From the NCBI GenBank assembly GCA_015680905.1, contig CM027382.1, forward strand, positions 7,599,501 to 7,663,500: 64,000 nucleotides of DNA. Direction: 5' to 3'. The DNA comes from Coptis chinensis. Its lineage: Eukaryota; Streptophyta; Magnoliopsida; Ranunculales; Ranunculaceae. Position 1 is the first letter of the stretch. Each line of letters opens with the position of its first letter. Of the stretch, positions 48,580 through 60,832 are shown one piece after another. The position numbers and the translations under genes are program-made. The notes under the pieces were generated by a model. That model did not search any database. It was not told where the DNA came from and saw nothing but the letters and a program-made list of their open reading frames with translations.

Positions 48580-49499
48580 AGCTAAGGTGGGAAGACCAAA
48601 GTTTTCTTTTTGTATTAATTGTGGCACATGGATGGGACCATAGTTTTTTTTTTCCCTCTAGAAAGACTAATTACTTTTTATTTCTTTTCTATATTACAGA
48701 AGATTCCTTGGGACTCAATTTTCTTTACATTTGATTGAAAGTAACTATCTTAAAATCAAAATAGTAATAACAATTGTTTTTAAAACCTATTTTGTTGAAG
48801 AAAGAAGTAATTGTTTTGAGTATATGATACCCTAGTATATTTTTATTAATAAGAATTGAATATTGATACCCTAATATGCATTTGAAACACCATATCAACA
48901 TTGACTTTGCTTTGTTTGCTTTATAGGTCTGCTCTCTATCATTCATTGGATAATGTGGATACAATGATTTTTGGTGAAAGGGATTGATTAATCAACGGAA
49001 GTTTCCGAAAAGCACAAAACGGTTTTTGAGTCGTACAAACGAAAAACACGCAAGCATTTGAAACTTTCCATGCGAAGGAATTGGTCGGAGAGAGAATTTT
49101 TCCTCGAAGGAAACTGTGATGTAGTCCAACAAACCGTAATATATCATTTTGTTTAGTCGATTTTATATTTGCAAACATACACAAAAGTCCAATTTCAAGT
49201 GTACATTTAATACAGGCTTGAATTTATCGGGTGGCCACTGTCAACAATTCTATCCCATATGAGTACTCGACAACTCTTCAGTCTTTACTAAGACTTGGTT
49301 AGAGTTAGAAATGGTAAAATTAAGTGTCTATTTTTGTGAGCAGAGCTAATATATATTTACAATTCGATATATGGGTTTGATCAACTTTTACTGCTCAATT
49401 TTATAATTTGATCACCATTTTTCTATAAAAGAGTGCTATTCTAGACTCATTCATTCATGTTGATTTTGGGACCTTCTAAACTGATAAAGTTATGTGGTC
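48580..49499. other. Upstream region of the PP2C gene
   Basis: AT-rich, no conserved frame or repeat that I recognise. Confidence 0.5.
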
Positions 49500-49502
49500 T
49501 AA

Positions 49503-50017
49503 GGGCATTTTCAATGGGGGGTGTAAACCGTATAGAGTGGAAATTTTACACTCAAAATATCAAAAAACTCTCTCCAATGGGGGTGCTATACCGTAGGTAA
49601 TAGTGTATTAGCTAATAGAGAGGGTGGAGAATTTTCCCTCTCGCTATTAGTTAATAAAAAACCCGGGCGACACTCGAACTGACGTCTGAGTGAAATAATT
49701 TTCGGACGCCACTGGAAGAACGCCCCTTTCTAATTCTAAAGTAATTTTTAGACCGGACGTCATTTCAGCCGACGTCCGGAAGTTAAAGAAGAGGGCGTCC
49801 TTGGAGTGACGTCCGAAGTTTAAAATCTATTTTTTACACTTTTCTATTGGAGAGTATAGAGTGTGGATATTTATAAACTATACAATACTATACAATTAGA
49901 GGTGTAAAATCCTAATGGCACCTACGTGGAGCCTAAGTTGAGGTGTAAAATCCTAATGGCACCTACGTGGAGCCTAAGTTGAGGTGTAATTTTACACCCC
50001 CCCTATTGGAGATGCCC
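49503..50017. mobile_element. Tourist/Harbinger-like MITE (515 bp), TAA target duplication
   Basis: TAA flanks both sides (49500-49502 and 50018-50020). The left end gggcattttcaatggggggt pairs with the right end ccccctattggagatgccc, and pairing extends into gtgtaaa/tttacac. The interior has a 41-bp unit repeated head to tail at 49899-49939 and 49940-49980, with the start of a third copy at 49981. Related words occur in the element at 19463. Confidence 0.85.
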
Positions 50018-50020
50018 TAA

Positions 50021-52034
50021 GAACAAGGATACACGCCACATTTGCAACAAAGTTATTTGCTCCCAGAATTATTGTTGTGTAATGTCTAAAGAATTTACCT
50101 TTAATACTCTAGTTAATGCCTATGTGTTTTCAAAGATGGTTGCAAGGACGGCGGAAATCGGCAATCAACTACGAACAACTCAAAACTAATAACTTCCGAA
50201 AATTTTCAAGAAGTCAAGTTTACATATTCTCACACTATGAAGAAAATACAATTAACAGATTTTATGCTCCTAAACTAAGTAAAAATATTTGATCTAGAAT
50301 AGAGACCTCTTGGTCTTTTGATTACTAGAGATAAACTACTTCGAATGAGTGAACTAAAAAGCTTAAAAGTCTCTTGGAGTGTATAGACCGCGTCAAGAAC
50401 GTAGTTGACCAGCTCATAATTTGAAAACTGTTTCAATTGCGGCTGAGAGGATAGGCCAGATTTGTTGGAAGTTTGCTCTAAGACACCGATGTGGATAGGT
50501 TTCCATTTAATTGGCTTATTGGATTACTTTTATGCAAAATCAGATTTTCGTCTGTGTTTTCATGTTGGTAGCGGAAAAATATATATTTTTCATTTTCAAG
50601 CCATCACATCAATAAGACACCTCATATGTTGCAGTTCATTAAAAAAATCGTATCTCTTGAAAAATATTAAGAGCTAGTGGCAGGGAAGTGGGGTGTTGGG
50701 GAACTCGGGGTTGGGTGGCTTAATAGAAAAAATAAAAATAAAAAAAGTAGTACCGTTTGTGCATCAACACTGATCTAATATATAATCCATTAATCCCCAC
50801 TATAAGATAAAGAAGCTTAACCAACTAATCAAATATAATCCTCACTCTTGTGTACCTTGAATTCGTTCAATTAATAATGATTCTACTTGTTATACATATG
50901 GTAATTAAGTACAACAAGTTTACAAAATATACATTGTTTACTGCAAATTTAGTTGAAAATTGGAAGTAAATAATATCATTTTTGCGTGTGCAAGTACAAG
51001 ATTACTAGAGTTGGGCAATGACTGAAGCTGTTCTTTTACCAAATAAAAGACTGAAGCTGTTATGGCCATTACTCTAATTAAGCAATGTCTAATACAAGTT
51101 TAGCAGGAGTTAATCAAGATGTTAAGTATAATTAGAATAAGATTTAAAGTTGTTCATTATGAGAAATGAAAGTTCTAGGGGTATCTGCAACTTAAAACCT
51201 AAATTAGAAATGTCTTTTTCTTTTTCTTTGTAAGTTAAACTGATGTTATTGCACAATGATACTCTGATTTGTAAATTTGTAGCCGTCTACAAAGAATTTT
51301 TATCGTCTGATCATTTTGGCATTTCTTAATATCTGCTTAAATTTTATGGAAATCACACTGCAATTTGTAGTTGTAATCTAGTCAAGGATATATCGTCTGT
51401 AAACCATGTAAATGTACCAGTTGATTCAGTTCTGGAAGAAGCCAAACACGCATTCTCTCAGAATTCAGAAGAGCTGAAAGCGCACAGTAGAAGGGATGTC
51501 CCAGTTAGGGACTGATGATTCATCTCCTAATAGCTCGTCATACAAGTCATCAAGTACATAACTAAAAACAGCTTAAAATTGCTCTGTGAATTACACCAAG
51601 TTCAAATACATAATCCGTGTTGTTCAATGATAACTTGAGCCACTTTGTGAATCATTTTTCTCCACATGGACATGCTCAAAGCAACTACTAGAGAGTAGTG
51701 TAGATTTCCCTTTAGGATTGGAAGGGTTGAAATTCTGCTTCTGTCAGTCCTGAAACCGATAATTTAAACTTGCTTGTAATGCCTGGGCCGGGGTGAAAAT
51801 TCATGTGGCCTTTCAAACACTTTGACGGCGGATGTAGCTGCAAGATTAATCTAAAAGCAGGATGAGGAAAGTTAATAATAAAGACTTCCGTGGCAAATAA
51901 CGAAATGTGAATTGATTCTTACTGATTGAGTAGGCAGCTTTAACGAGTGGCAAAATACAAAACCTATGGGAAAAAAAAAATTGGAGTAACGAAAATAGAA
52001 CTTACTGAGATAAACCCAAAAAAAGAGAGGAACA
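50021..52034. other. Non-coding stretch
   Basis: Mostly unique AT-rich DNA. A small open block near 51420-51517 (VDSVLEEAKHAFSQNSEEL) follows a plausible acceptor and ends in a stop; it could be a lone exon, but I do not recognise it and give it no call. Confidence 0.4.
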
Positions 52035-52251
52035 TTACATTCCTCTAGCACCAGATAAAGCTTCTTCAGAAGGGTCTTTCCATTCATCAATATCAATCTT
52101 ATCATTAAGTAATAATTAACAATGAATGGAATAGAGAGAGTTACTTACACCCAACCGTAGCGACGATCGAAAACAAGGCGTTTAGATGGCTTTGCTCCTA
52201 CTACTTCTACTTCATCGCCTTTCTTCTTCTTTTGGGTACCGTCAGTTAATT
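52035..52251 (-). pseudogene. Fragment of a small conserved plant protein gene
   Basis: Two minus-strand blocks. The first (about 52251-52153) reads QKKKKGDEVEVVGAKPSKRL followed by VFDRRYGW and ends at a GT donor. The second (about 52097-52035) reads IDIDEWKDPSEEALSGARGM then a TAA stop. The RRYGW-x-IDEWKDP-x-EEAL-x-GRGMF signature is one I associate with a family of small uncharacterised plant proteins. Here the start ATG is absent (an upstream in-frame stop precedes the first block) and the stop comes exactly where the family continues with Phe-Cys. It is therefore most likely a truncated relic. The family recall is from memory and should be searched. Confidence 0.5.
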
Positions 52252-52334
52252 TGGGTTGTTAGAAGGACTAATAAAGCAAATGGACTTGTGTAGTTGGGCC
52301 TTTAAAAAAACTGTTTGGAAAACGTCTCTAGAGT

Positions 52335-52470
52335 CTAGATATATATGATTTAATTTGCAAAATCTGACGGGCGTACCCTCATAAGTTGCTTATCAGTGTC
52401 TGATACAGAGTACTCGATCAAGCCCCGCATCCCCATTTCGTTTTTATTTATTTTTGGATCCCCATTTCAT
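52335..52470 (+). mobile_element. SINE-like repeat, copy 1
   Basis: Shares tttgcaaaatctgacggg and a downstream cccatttcgtttttattt with 54085-54240. In between is a tRNA-like internal promoter remnant (gatcaagcccc, compare the B-box GGTTCGANNCC). Degenerate. Confidence 0.5.
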
Positions 52471-52544
52471 TTTTATTTATTTTTGGTATTAATGTTTGTT
52501 GTTGTATCAGCCTGGAGGAAAAGACCACCCTTGAGCAATCAGTG

Positions 52545-53035
52545 GTCGTCTTAGTACATGCGAGTATGCACAGTGCATTTTGAAATTTTGAGATGAACTT
52601 CTTAGTTCTAGAAGAAGTCTTCCTGATTCCAAAACAAAACCCTTAACAAATTCTTCAGCATCTTTCGAAATAGCCTTAATTTAAGTCATTACACTTTCAA
52701 ATTCTTTTTCAGTAGGACTCTTACTAGTTTTCCAAAACAAAGCCCTTAACAAAGCAGTACCGCTAAAGGTCTTCCTAAAGTTCGCATATATTTGCCTTGC
52801 ACAACACCTGTGTTATGCCAAAGACAATAGCATATCCACTGCAGCTATGAGACCCTTTTGTTGGTCTGAGATCATAGTCCACCCAAGCCCATGTACCTCC
52901 CCAATGTCCTGAAGCAGCAATTCCAGAAACCAAACCCAAGATTTTGTGTTCTCACCTTCAACCACAGCTCATGCAATTGGGGTACATTTGATTATTCCCA
53001 TCTCTACCCACAGCTGAAGTTAGAGAAGAGATGGA
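52545..53035 (-). pseudogene. MULE (Mutator-like) transposase fragment
   Basis: The minus strand encodes part of the MULE transposase core: AVGRDGNNQMYPIA, then a TGA where the family has Trp, AVVEGENTKSWVWFLELLLQ, DIGEVHGLGWTMISDQQKGL, a stop, HRCCARQIYANFRKTFSG and LFWKTSKSPTEKEFESVM. The order and residues (ISDQQKGL and the HRxCARHxY pattern) are diagnostic of MuDR-type transposases. Several stops show that it is dead; no terminal inverted repeats were found around it. Confidence 0.85.
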
Positions 53036-53040
53036 TGTTT

Positions 53041-54084
53041 GTCTAAACCTATTGGGCTGGGCTTGGTTTTTAATTTGTGGGCATGGGAGTTTTTATTTGA
53101 GAACTAGGGTTTCAATTTGGGCAATTTTGGATTTTGATTTCTACGTTGGTATTAACTTCCACCTCATCCATGCACACGCCAGGTAAGAAAAATTATATAT
53201 GACGTCATTTAAAAAACGAAATACGTCATACGTTGCTAACGACATCAAGCAAACTAACAGTTGTGCAGGGCGTGGTGGACAAACTATTGTTTTTTCTATC
53301 GAATCAGTTGAACGTCACAAAATAACGTTACTTGGAACTCAATGAACTTCCTTCGAATCAATTGAAATTCACAAAGAACTTACTTGAAAATCGAAAGGCA
53401 TCTAAGACTTGTTGATTCCACTAATAGAATACCAAAATATGAGAGATAAACAAGAGAAAACACTTCTTTAAACAAATTTTCATTAATCTATAATATCATC
53501 TACACTTGGTTCCACTGAGATATTATACAGTGGAACCCCTCTAACAGGTAAAGCATTTCTCACTAGCTAGACCATAAACGCATGCTCTCAACAAAATTCT
53601 TGGTCAAACACAGCTAATCCACATTCAATTGTACTATAGATAATCCCTACAAATATTGGGAATATGCATATTTGTCACTTGACTGACCAACAAAAACCCT
53701 GAAGAGAACAAACATGGCAGTGAGATGATGTTAGGAGAAATCCAAAAGCAAAAGTAGTAAATCCCACCTAGGGGTGGAACTCGGGCAGGTTGGGTCGGGC
53801 TGAGGCCTAACCCGAGTTATAAATGTTTCAGACCAAGTCCTAGTCGGTTCTTAAGTTTTCAATCCAAGCCCAACTCAGGTTAGTCAGGCTGGGTCGGGTT
53901 GGTCAAATTTCTCAGGTTGCAATGTTAAATAATAAAGAACTCAACGCCTTTTAATTGTTAAATAAATAAATTAAGAGGTAAATAACACTGAAATTCAATA
54001 TTAACACTGAGTCAGGTTTTAATTTTATAAGACCAATCTTGGACCACAGATCTGAAATAATAGCCCAGGACCAACAAAAGTCTT
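53041..54084. other. Non-coding stretch
   Basis: Includes a tract rich in gggtcgggct/cgggttggt words (53770-53920). No conserved frame. Confidence 0.45.
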
Positions 54085-54240
54085 TAGATGATATATATAA
54101 TATAATTTGCAAAATCTGACGGGAACGTAGCATTAGTAAAGAGGTCGCTCCAGTGTCCTAGGCCCCACTGCGAGCGAGTATACGAGGAGCCCGAGATCGA
54201 GCCCTCGCGTTCCCATATCGTTTTTATTTTATGTTTTTTT
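54085..54240 (+). mobile_element. SINE-like repeat, copy 2
   Basis: Better preserved than copy 1. It has gaggtcgctccagtgtccta (A-box region of a tRNA-derived SINE) and gatcgagccct (B-box-like), then a T-rich tail at about 54220-54250. It lies directly upstream of the ALKBH-like remnant. Confidence 0.55.
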
Positions 54241-54263
54241 TTCTCTGTTAAAAACACCCTTCA

Positions 54264-56007
54264 GCAATCTTGTTGAGTCCCCGAGTGCGTGGACAAGCAT
54301 TTTTTGATGATTCGGCAAATTCTGAAAGGAGGGTTCAGACATTGTCAAGGGAGAAAAGAGAGTACATTCGGTTTACAAGTGTTAAGAGGAAGAGAAGGGA
54401 TTGTTTATCTTATATATTCACTTGAAGAGAAGGGACGAAATGGAGAATTGAGAGGTATGCTATTCACGCAAAAGTAGAAGATGGTTTATCAATTGATCAG
54501 TTTTTAATTTTCCATGCTGAATGTTAGTTTCCAGCCTTAAACTTCATAACTATTTTATAGTATGTGTCTCATATTGTATCTTCTGAGGCATTTAGTTAAT
54601 TAGGATATATCTAATCGCAGACCAAATCTCAAAAGGGTAGCTGGTTCATCTATTATTGTTCAGTTTTTATCTATTGCATGTCGTCTTATAAAGACAACCA
54701 CAATGAACATATTAAAGTACAGTTAATGCAAAAAGTAGTGAATATGGTAGAAATTCTCATCCATATGTTTTTGGTGACAGTTGAAAGATGGCAGAGAACC
54801 AGGTATTCTTCGAGATGAACATGTTGATCCTATACCTCCTCTCTTTAAGGTGATCATAAGGAGGTTAGTTGGATGGCACATTCTTCCTCCAACTTGTGTA
54901 CCTGATAGTTGCATTGTCAACATTTACGATGAGGGAGACTGCATACCACCTCATATTGACCACCATGATTTTGTTCAACCATTTTGCACTGTATCCTTTT
55001 TAAGTGAGTGTAATATAGTATTTGGAACGACTTTAAAGCCTTTGGGACCTGGTGATTTCGGTGGTTCTGCTGCTATACCCCTGCCCGTGGGGTAAGTATT
55101 ATCTACTTTAACTACACTGTATGTTTTCTTTTGTCTCTGATGTTCTACCTGTTTGATTGTCTTATCAATATATGGGAGTAGTCGATTCTGTAAGTTGTGA
55201 TCTTTTGCCATGTCTGCCCTATTTGTCGTTTAAAATGTGGGATACACCATGTTATTTTTGTACTTGTAGAAGATCTCTGTAGGTAGAAGGAACATATCCC
55301 AGAAGAAAGTCCTAGAGCAAGGATCGACTATGACTAATTTGAAGTGCTTATCTTTCAAGACTCTTAGGCATTCCTCGTGACTTTTGTTTTCAGGTCTGTG
55401 CTGGTTTTAAAAGGAAACGGAGTAGATGTAGCAAAGCATTGTGTGCCAGCAGTGCCTACTAGAAGGTGGGTGTAGTTTACTATTATCTATTCTTAGTGGG
55501 TTTGGCAACATTTACATAGGTCTACTAAGTTCTAACCTAACCGTTATCTGCTCCAGGATTTCTATTACTTTCAGGAAAATGGCTGAAAGCAAATGTCCAC
55601 TTGGGTTTGTTCCCGAACCTGATTTGCAGGGGCTTCAACCGCTTCCATATGATGTTGATGAATCAAATGTTATGAATCCTCCAAAATCTCCACCTTTGAT
55701 GAACAGACATCCAGTAAGACAAGTGGATTATGATAATAGAAGAGAGTTTTCTAGTAGAGGCAACCGTTCAGAGTCACGCTACTTTGGTCAGAGGCTTCAA
55801 CCGCTTCCATATGATGTTGATGAGTCAAATGTTATGTATCCTCCAAAATCTCCACCTCTAGTGAACAGACAGCCAGTAAGACAAGTTGTTTCTGAAAATG
55901 GAAGAGGGTTTTCTGGTAGAGGCAACTATTCAGAGCCACGCTACTTTGGTCAGACTAGGTCACACCCCGAAGGTAGGCGAAGAATGCGGGTGAGTTTGGG
56001 CACCTGA
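54264..56007 (+). pseudogene. Truncated ALKBH9/10-like RNA demethylase gene
   Basis: Family: plant ALKBH9/10 Fe(II)/2-oxoglutarate dioxygenases, m6A mRNA demethylases. The 5' block (54264-54477) has SREKREYIRFTSVKRKR and, in another frame, IYSLEEKGRNGELR, so it is frameshifted and has lost the segment between. The exon that should encode the RGKGRVTIQFGCCYN region is missing. The remaining exons are open and splice in phase: 54781-55091 (GILRDEHVDPIPPLFKVIIR, LPPTCVPDSCIVNIYDEGDC, iron ligands in PPHIDHHDF, FCTVSFLSECNIVFG), 55394-55465 (VLVLKGNGVDVAKHCVPAVP with the distal His) and 55557-56007 (ISITFRKM, then a Pro-rich tail). The catalytic core C-terminal to the gap keeps H-x-D...H and the 2OG Arg. 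Most likely a duplicated, truncated gene; a shorter product from an internal ATG cannot be excluded. Confidence 0.8.
55633..55956 (+). repeat. In-frame tandem duplication of 54 codons in the ALKBH-like last exon
   Basis: 55633-55794 and 55795-55956 are 162-bp copies, each starting LQPLPYDVDESNVM and ending in RYFGQ. They differ at scattered sites, and the frame is kept throughout. Confidence 0.9.
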
Positions 56008-57605
56008 TGGTGTATCTGGTCGAAGTATACGCCAACAACCTGTTACAATTATTATTTTTTCGTTTTGTGCTGCTTGTGCTTGAAGAGTTACATATATAGC
56101 TTCCTGTATTGGATGTCCATTTGATGCATTTAACTGTTAATTCTAATCATTATGAAGAGATGAAGAAATGACGAGTGAAAAAGAAGTTTGTGGCATTTCT
56201 AGTGCAAGGAATGCGCGTCAAATAGTTCGTTTGGTCCCTTCCTTTTGTGTCCCAAAGCTTAGATAACTGCAATCGAGAGTATCCTGTTTCTTGTTAATGC
56301 CTGTCAATAATTTGTTACAACTAAATATCTACAACTACAATAATTTATTAGCATAATTTTCCTGCTGCAATCTATTTGCTTAATAGTTTTGTTTTTTGGT
56401 AACTCATTTGCTTAATAGTTAATACAAGGTGCGGACGTAGTCGTGGAAAATGTGTCATCTGTTTCCAGGACGTATTTAAGCCAGAGTCTACAGAACGTAT
56501 CAGGCTATCAGTGCATTCCAAGTTCCAATTGTGATATGGTTAGGGCAAAAATTAATCTCTGGAATACCAATAAAACATTAATTTAATTGGCTCCAAATTG
56601 TAGAAACTTGGAAAGAGTGGGGAAAAGAATGCATAGCTGGCTAGGTTTATAAACAATAGAAGCAATAGCAAGGCGGGGATCATCTATTCCATAATTAATT
56701 GGCTCCACATTGTAGAAAATCAAATGCTCTTAAGCATTAAGATATTGGACAAAATTTGCAATGACTGTGAACTCACATTGATTAAATCTAGAAATGCGAG
56801 TTTCATACAATGAGTACAAATGCTTTTCCAAATCCAAAGAGCACCAACCTTAATATTGATAGTGCTAGCTAAATTTTGGATTTGGGTATGTTTAATCAAT
56901 CTGCAAACAACCAAGAAACACGGTAATGTATGTATAAGGCTATAAGCATTTGAAGTATCAAAAGTGTTCCAAGTTCAAACTTCAACTGCAAACCATTTAG
57001 CAAAGCAATCCAATAGAAATCTGGAGCTCTCCTTGCCAAATTTTCAAACATATTTTATCTATACTAATAAAATGTACAATGAAAACATTGCTTCAACCAT
57101 GATTTAGTCGCAAACATGACCATCCTTATCAATTTGGCTGCGTTATAAGTAAGATTAGAGGAGCCCAACATTTTTTAGAACTTGGCATCCAAGTGCCATG
57201 CGAGAAGTACACGGACTTGCTACATGAATTTGTTTTATTCACTAATTACGATTACAACCAATGATGTAGAGTATTAATTACAACCACCATATAGTTTTAG
57301 GTAAATAAAGTGTTCCAAGCTTTGGATACAAATCAAAACCGCTTCCAATACTTGAATGGCAGTACGTGACCTGATTGGATATCCCAAATTTTACAGACTA
57401 AATCCAATCTACGTCTAGGCTAAGAGATAAATTACATATCTAAGAGGTAATATTTGGGTTGTCCCGAATTCTCAAGGCCTTATGCAAAATGTGACCCTCA
57501 TTCTCCAGTTTCAACTCCAATCATCAGTTGGTGCTAGCTTCATTGAACCTGGAGGATCATCAGAAGACCCACGCCCCAACTATTTTCTTAGAGGACGACG
57601 ACAGT
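56008..57605. other. Non-coding stretch downstream of the ALKBH-like gene
   Basis: Contains the probable 3' untranslated region and unique AT-rich DNA. A short open block at about 57500-57605 (SFIEPGGSSEDPRPNYFLRG) runs into the next repeat; it may be a coding relic, but I cannot name it. Confidence 0.4.
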
Positions 57606-60600
57606 TGTCACACCCCGAATTTCAACAGAATTCGGAAAAACAATATTAGTTCCCGACTCTTCGATCTTCGAGGTGTGACGCACTCTTCACTTCTAAAAAC
57701 CCATAAACAGTTTAAATATACGGATAATTAAAAACCAATAAATTTTTTAACTTAAATAAAAGTCATCTTCATTATAAAAATTCACAAATAAGATTAGGTT
57801 ACAACTCTCATTTTCATAACTCTTTAATTAAAATTACAAATGAAAATACAAAAACATTGTCTAGACTGAAAATCTATATCACCTCAAGGGAAAACAAAAC
57901 CTATCTTGAAAAGTGACGCTAACGCCAACCACAAGCAGCAACCAACCTTCTTCAACACTAAACCTGTCAAGACTTATCAACTATGTTCATTTAATGAACA
58001 CACCCGATAAGCAAACATGCAAATCGGGTCAGCATTATAAAAATGCTGGTGTGAGTAGCTTTAAAATACAACATATACTTATACATATATATACACAATC
58101 CATAAGGCAGTTAGTTCCTTCCCCGAGGCGCCTTAACTTTCAACGACTAATACAGCATCCTTAAGCACAATAATTAAGACAGGTAGTTCCTCCACTGAGG
58201 CGTTTTAACTTCCCACTAACCACACAACAAACCATACGCATAATAAAAAGGCATTTAGTTCCTCCACGGCGCTTTAGGTTCTAACTAAACTATAACCAAC
58301 CAAGCATATTCCATACTTACCTCATTTCATGCTCAATTCTGAGTTAGTCGCCTGCAAGACAAGTAATTAGTTTGACCCACCCTTACGCCAAACCACATAC
58401 AATCATCTATCTAAAGATATATCATAAACCAACATATTACCATAATTATATTAATTAAGGCTTTCTTTGTGTGTCCCTAAAATTCACGTCAGATCTATGT
58501 CTTAATTGTTTCCCTCGGCTACCCAATCGCTTCCAACGCCGAACATGTACATCCACATGCCTCCCTTACATAATGAACCACTCCGTGCGTAACTACCTCC
58601 CCGGCGGGATGCCACACACCAAGTAACCCCTCACACCTAAAGCCATTATGTAAATCTTGCCATTATCGGCATAAAAATATCGCGTATCTTTCTAATTTCA
58701 TAACGGAATAATCAAGCCACCATTAAATTTCACGATTGCCCAACATGCGGCAAAGTCAAATACCTTATTGCACTAAGCCACAATATTTAGAAATATCTCA
58801 ATTATATATCGTAACCACTTTCATTCTTTCACGTGCCAATGTATTATTGCACTACGCCACACTCCCATGGGAAATATCCACAAATACTCTACTAGCATCT
58901 CACAGATAAAATAATGGAGGGTTTATACATTTATTTCTCCACAACTATTACATTTAATATATATATCCCAACATATTATATAATGTTACAATTGCTTCAA
59001 ACATATCGCATAACATTTTTATAGCGTTTTAGGAATATTATATTTCCTAAAGTTTCTATCTCGTCACGTGTCAAAAATATACAACCTCAACGTCAAATCT
59101 ATATTAGATACTGACAAACAAGTTTATACAAGTGTCACCAACATCCTATCGTCGGATTGGTCCATAAAATTCAATCTATAATATTTTGGAAAAAGTCAAC
59201 GGTCAAAGTCAACACATCATTGTCAAAGTCAACACATCATGGTCATAAGCCATGGTTCATGGCTAAGGTCAAAGGTGCATGGCTCATGGGCTCATGACTA
59301 AGGTAATAGCTAAGGTCATGGTTGGGACCCACTAGCCAAGCCCAAACCCAACCTAGAACCCGAAAAGTCTAAACGTTTAAAGACCCAAATAGATCTATTT
59401 GAAGTTATATGGACCGCCCAAAACCAAAATTAGAAACCGGCTCAAAACACAAATGGGTTTGGCCCGGAGAATTAAACTGAAACCGGCCCAACACTTAAAC
59501 TAAAACTGGTCCACAACAAAAGATTAATCCGGCCCAATAACTAACTAATGTTTAGGCCCAAAAACTTAAACTAAACTGGCCCACAACTTAATCTGGAACT
59601 GGCCCAACACACTAATAGATTTCGGCCCAAAACAAAACAAAATAGAACTGGCCCAAAGAAAAACCAACTAAGGCCCAACTAACACAACTAAAACCGGGCC
59701 CAAAAAAACAAAAATAGAATTGGCCCCGCCCAACCAACTTAAACTTGCTAAGGCCTAAGGCCCAAGCCCCAACCCCCAACAGTTCATCTTCTCCAGGCTT
59801 CTTCCTCCACCAGCCACCACCGATTCAACCACCGCCAATACCGATCCCCACTCCTCCCAATCTACTCGAAAATGCTCAGGGGAAAAACCCCCACAACATT
59901 AACAAAACCGAAACCCTCAAATTATTCAATTCATATCTTCTTCAAAACTAGATCTAGAATTTTCCGACCGCCATTAATGGCTTCTACAACCTCCGACAAT
60001 CCCCCACCAAATACCAACATTCAAACATACCTCAACAACCAACAAAATCAACCAAATCACAGTTTGAATTATGTTATTGGAGGACGTCTGGGCGTGCCGC
60101 CATTAATGGACCTTCTAGCTTTCAATCAACACTCTCCAGCACTCACTCAAACCCCTCCCCACAAATCTACAACCCATTATCAGACCACAACCAAACAAAA
60201 ACGACAATGACAGTTACATAAAATTTGGACAGGCGATTCCTTGGTGCCGCCATGAATACATTTACAGAGCTTCAACAGCACCATCCACCGCTTCTAAACC
60301 CGACACCAACCAATGAGATTTAATATATAACAGTGTTGAATAATCTACAACAGTTCCAACCCGTATACAGACCAACGGTTTGTTTTGGCTCGCCGCCATT
60401 AACGGCCTCCAAGCTTAAGCTTTGACAGTTCAAATACAAATTTCCGATATTTAACGAAGTTTAATAAGACGACAGGCACGATGTCGAATAAAACATGATA
60501 ATGAGCAGTATCAATTGGCAGAAATCTTAAACAGTATACACCGATACACGAAAATTATAAATTCGGTGAAATAGCAAAAATAGATACTCACCTTTATTAA

Positions 60601-60700
60601 CAACTCCACGAATCCCTCGTAGTCCGAATCGTCGCGCTCCACCCTCCAGCAATCCAACTTTTATCTCTGCCTCCATTTTTATTATTTTATTCTCTAAAAA
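57606..60700 (-). mobile_element. LTR-like retrotransposon DNA, boundaries uncertain
   Basis: Begins with tgtcacaccccgaatttc, the reverse complement of a common Ty3/gypsy LTR end, and shows features typical of such LTRs read on the minus strand: the ttgactttgaccgttgactt word near 59180-59215 (in complement) and a long tract rich in ggcccaa (59330-59770). It has no coding capacity. A three-copy 72-bp repeat lies within it. The other end and a target duplication could not be fixed, so this may be a solo LTR or two fragments. Confidence 0.45.
58104..58319. repeat. Tandem repeat, 72-bp unit, three degenerate copies
   Basis: Copies begin near 58104, 58176 and 58248, each with tagttcctyc, a gaggcg/ggcgc block and a following aacttyc-like stretch. 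Period constant at 72 bp despite strong divergence. Confidence 0.75.
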
Positions 60701-60832
60701 CCCTATTCTCTATAACAATGTGATTATATACTTGGGTTTGAAACCCAAGCCTAATACAGACTCGGGCCCAGAAACCAGGCCCACATATCTCAAATCCAAT
60801 CCAACATATTTTATATAAATAATTAAATTAAT

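Noticed and set aside
54110-54220. tRNA gene
   Set aside because: B-box-like and A-box-like words occur, but there is no cloverleaf; a SINE explains them better.
57606-59783. Exact solo LTR with ACAGT target duplication
   Set aside because: CA followed by ACAGT occurs at several places in this region, so the match at 59779 is not decisive.
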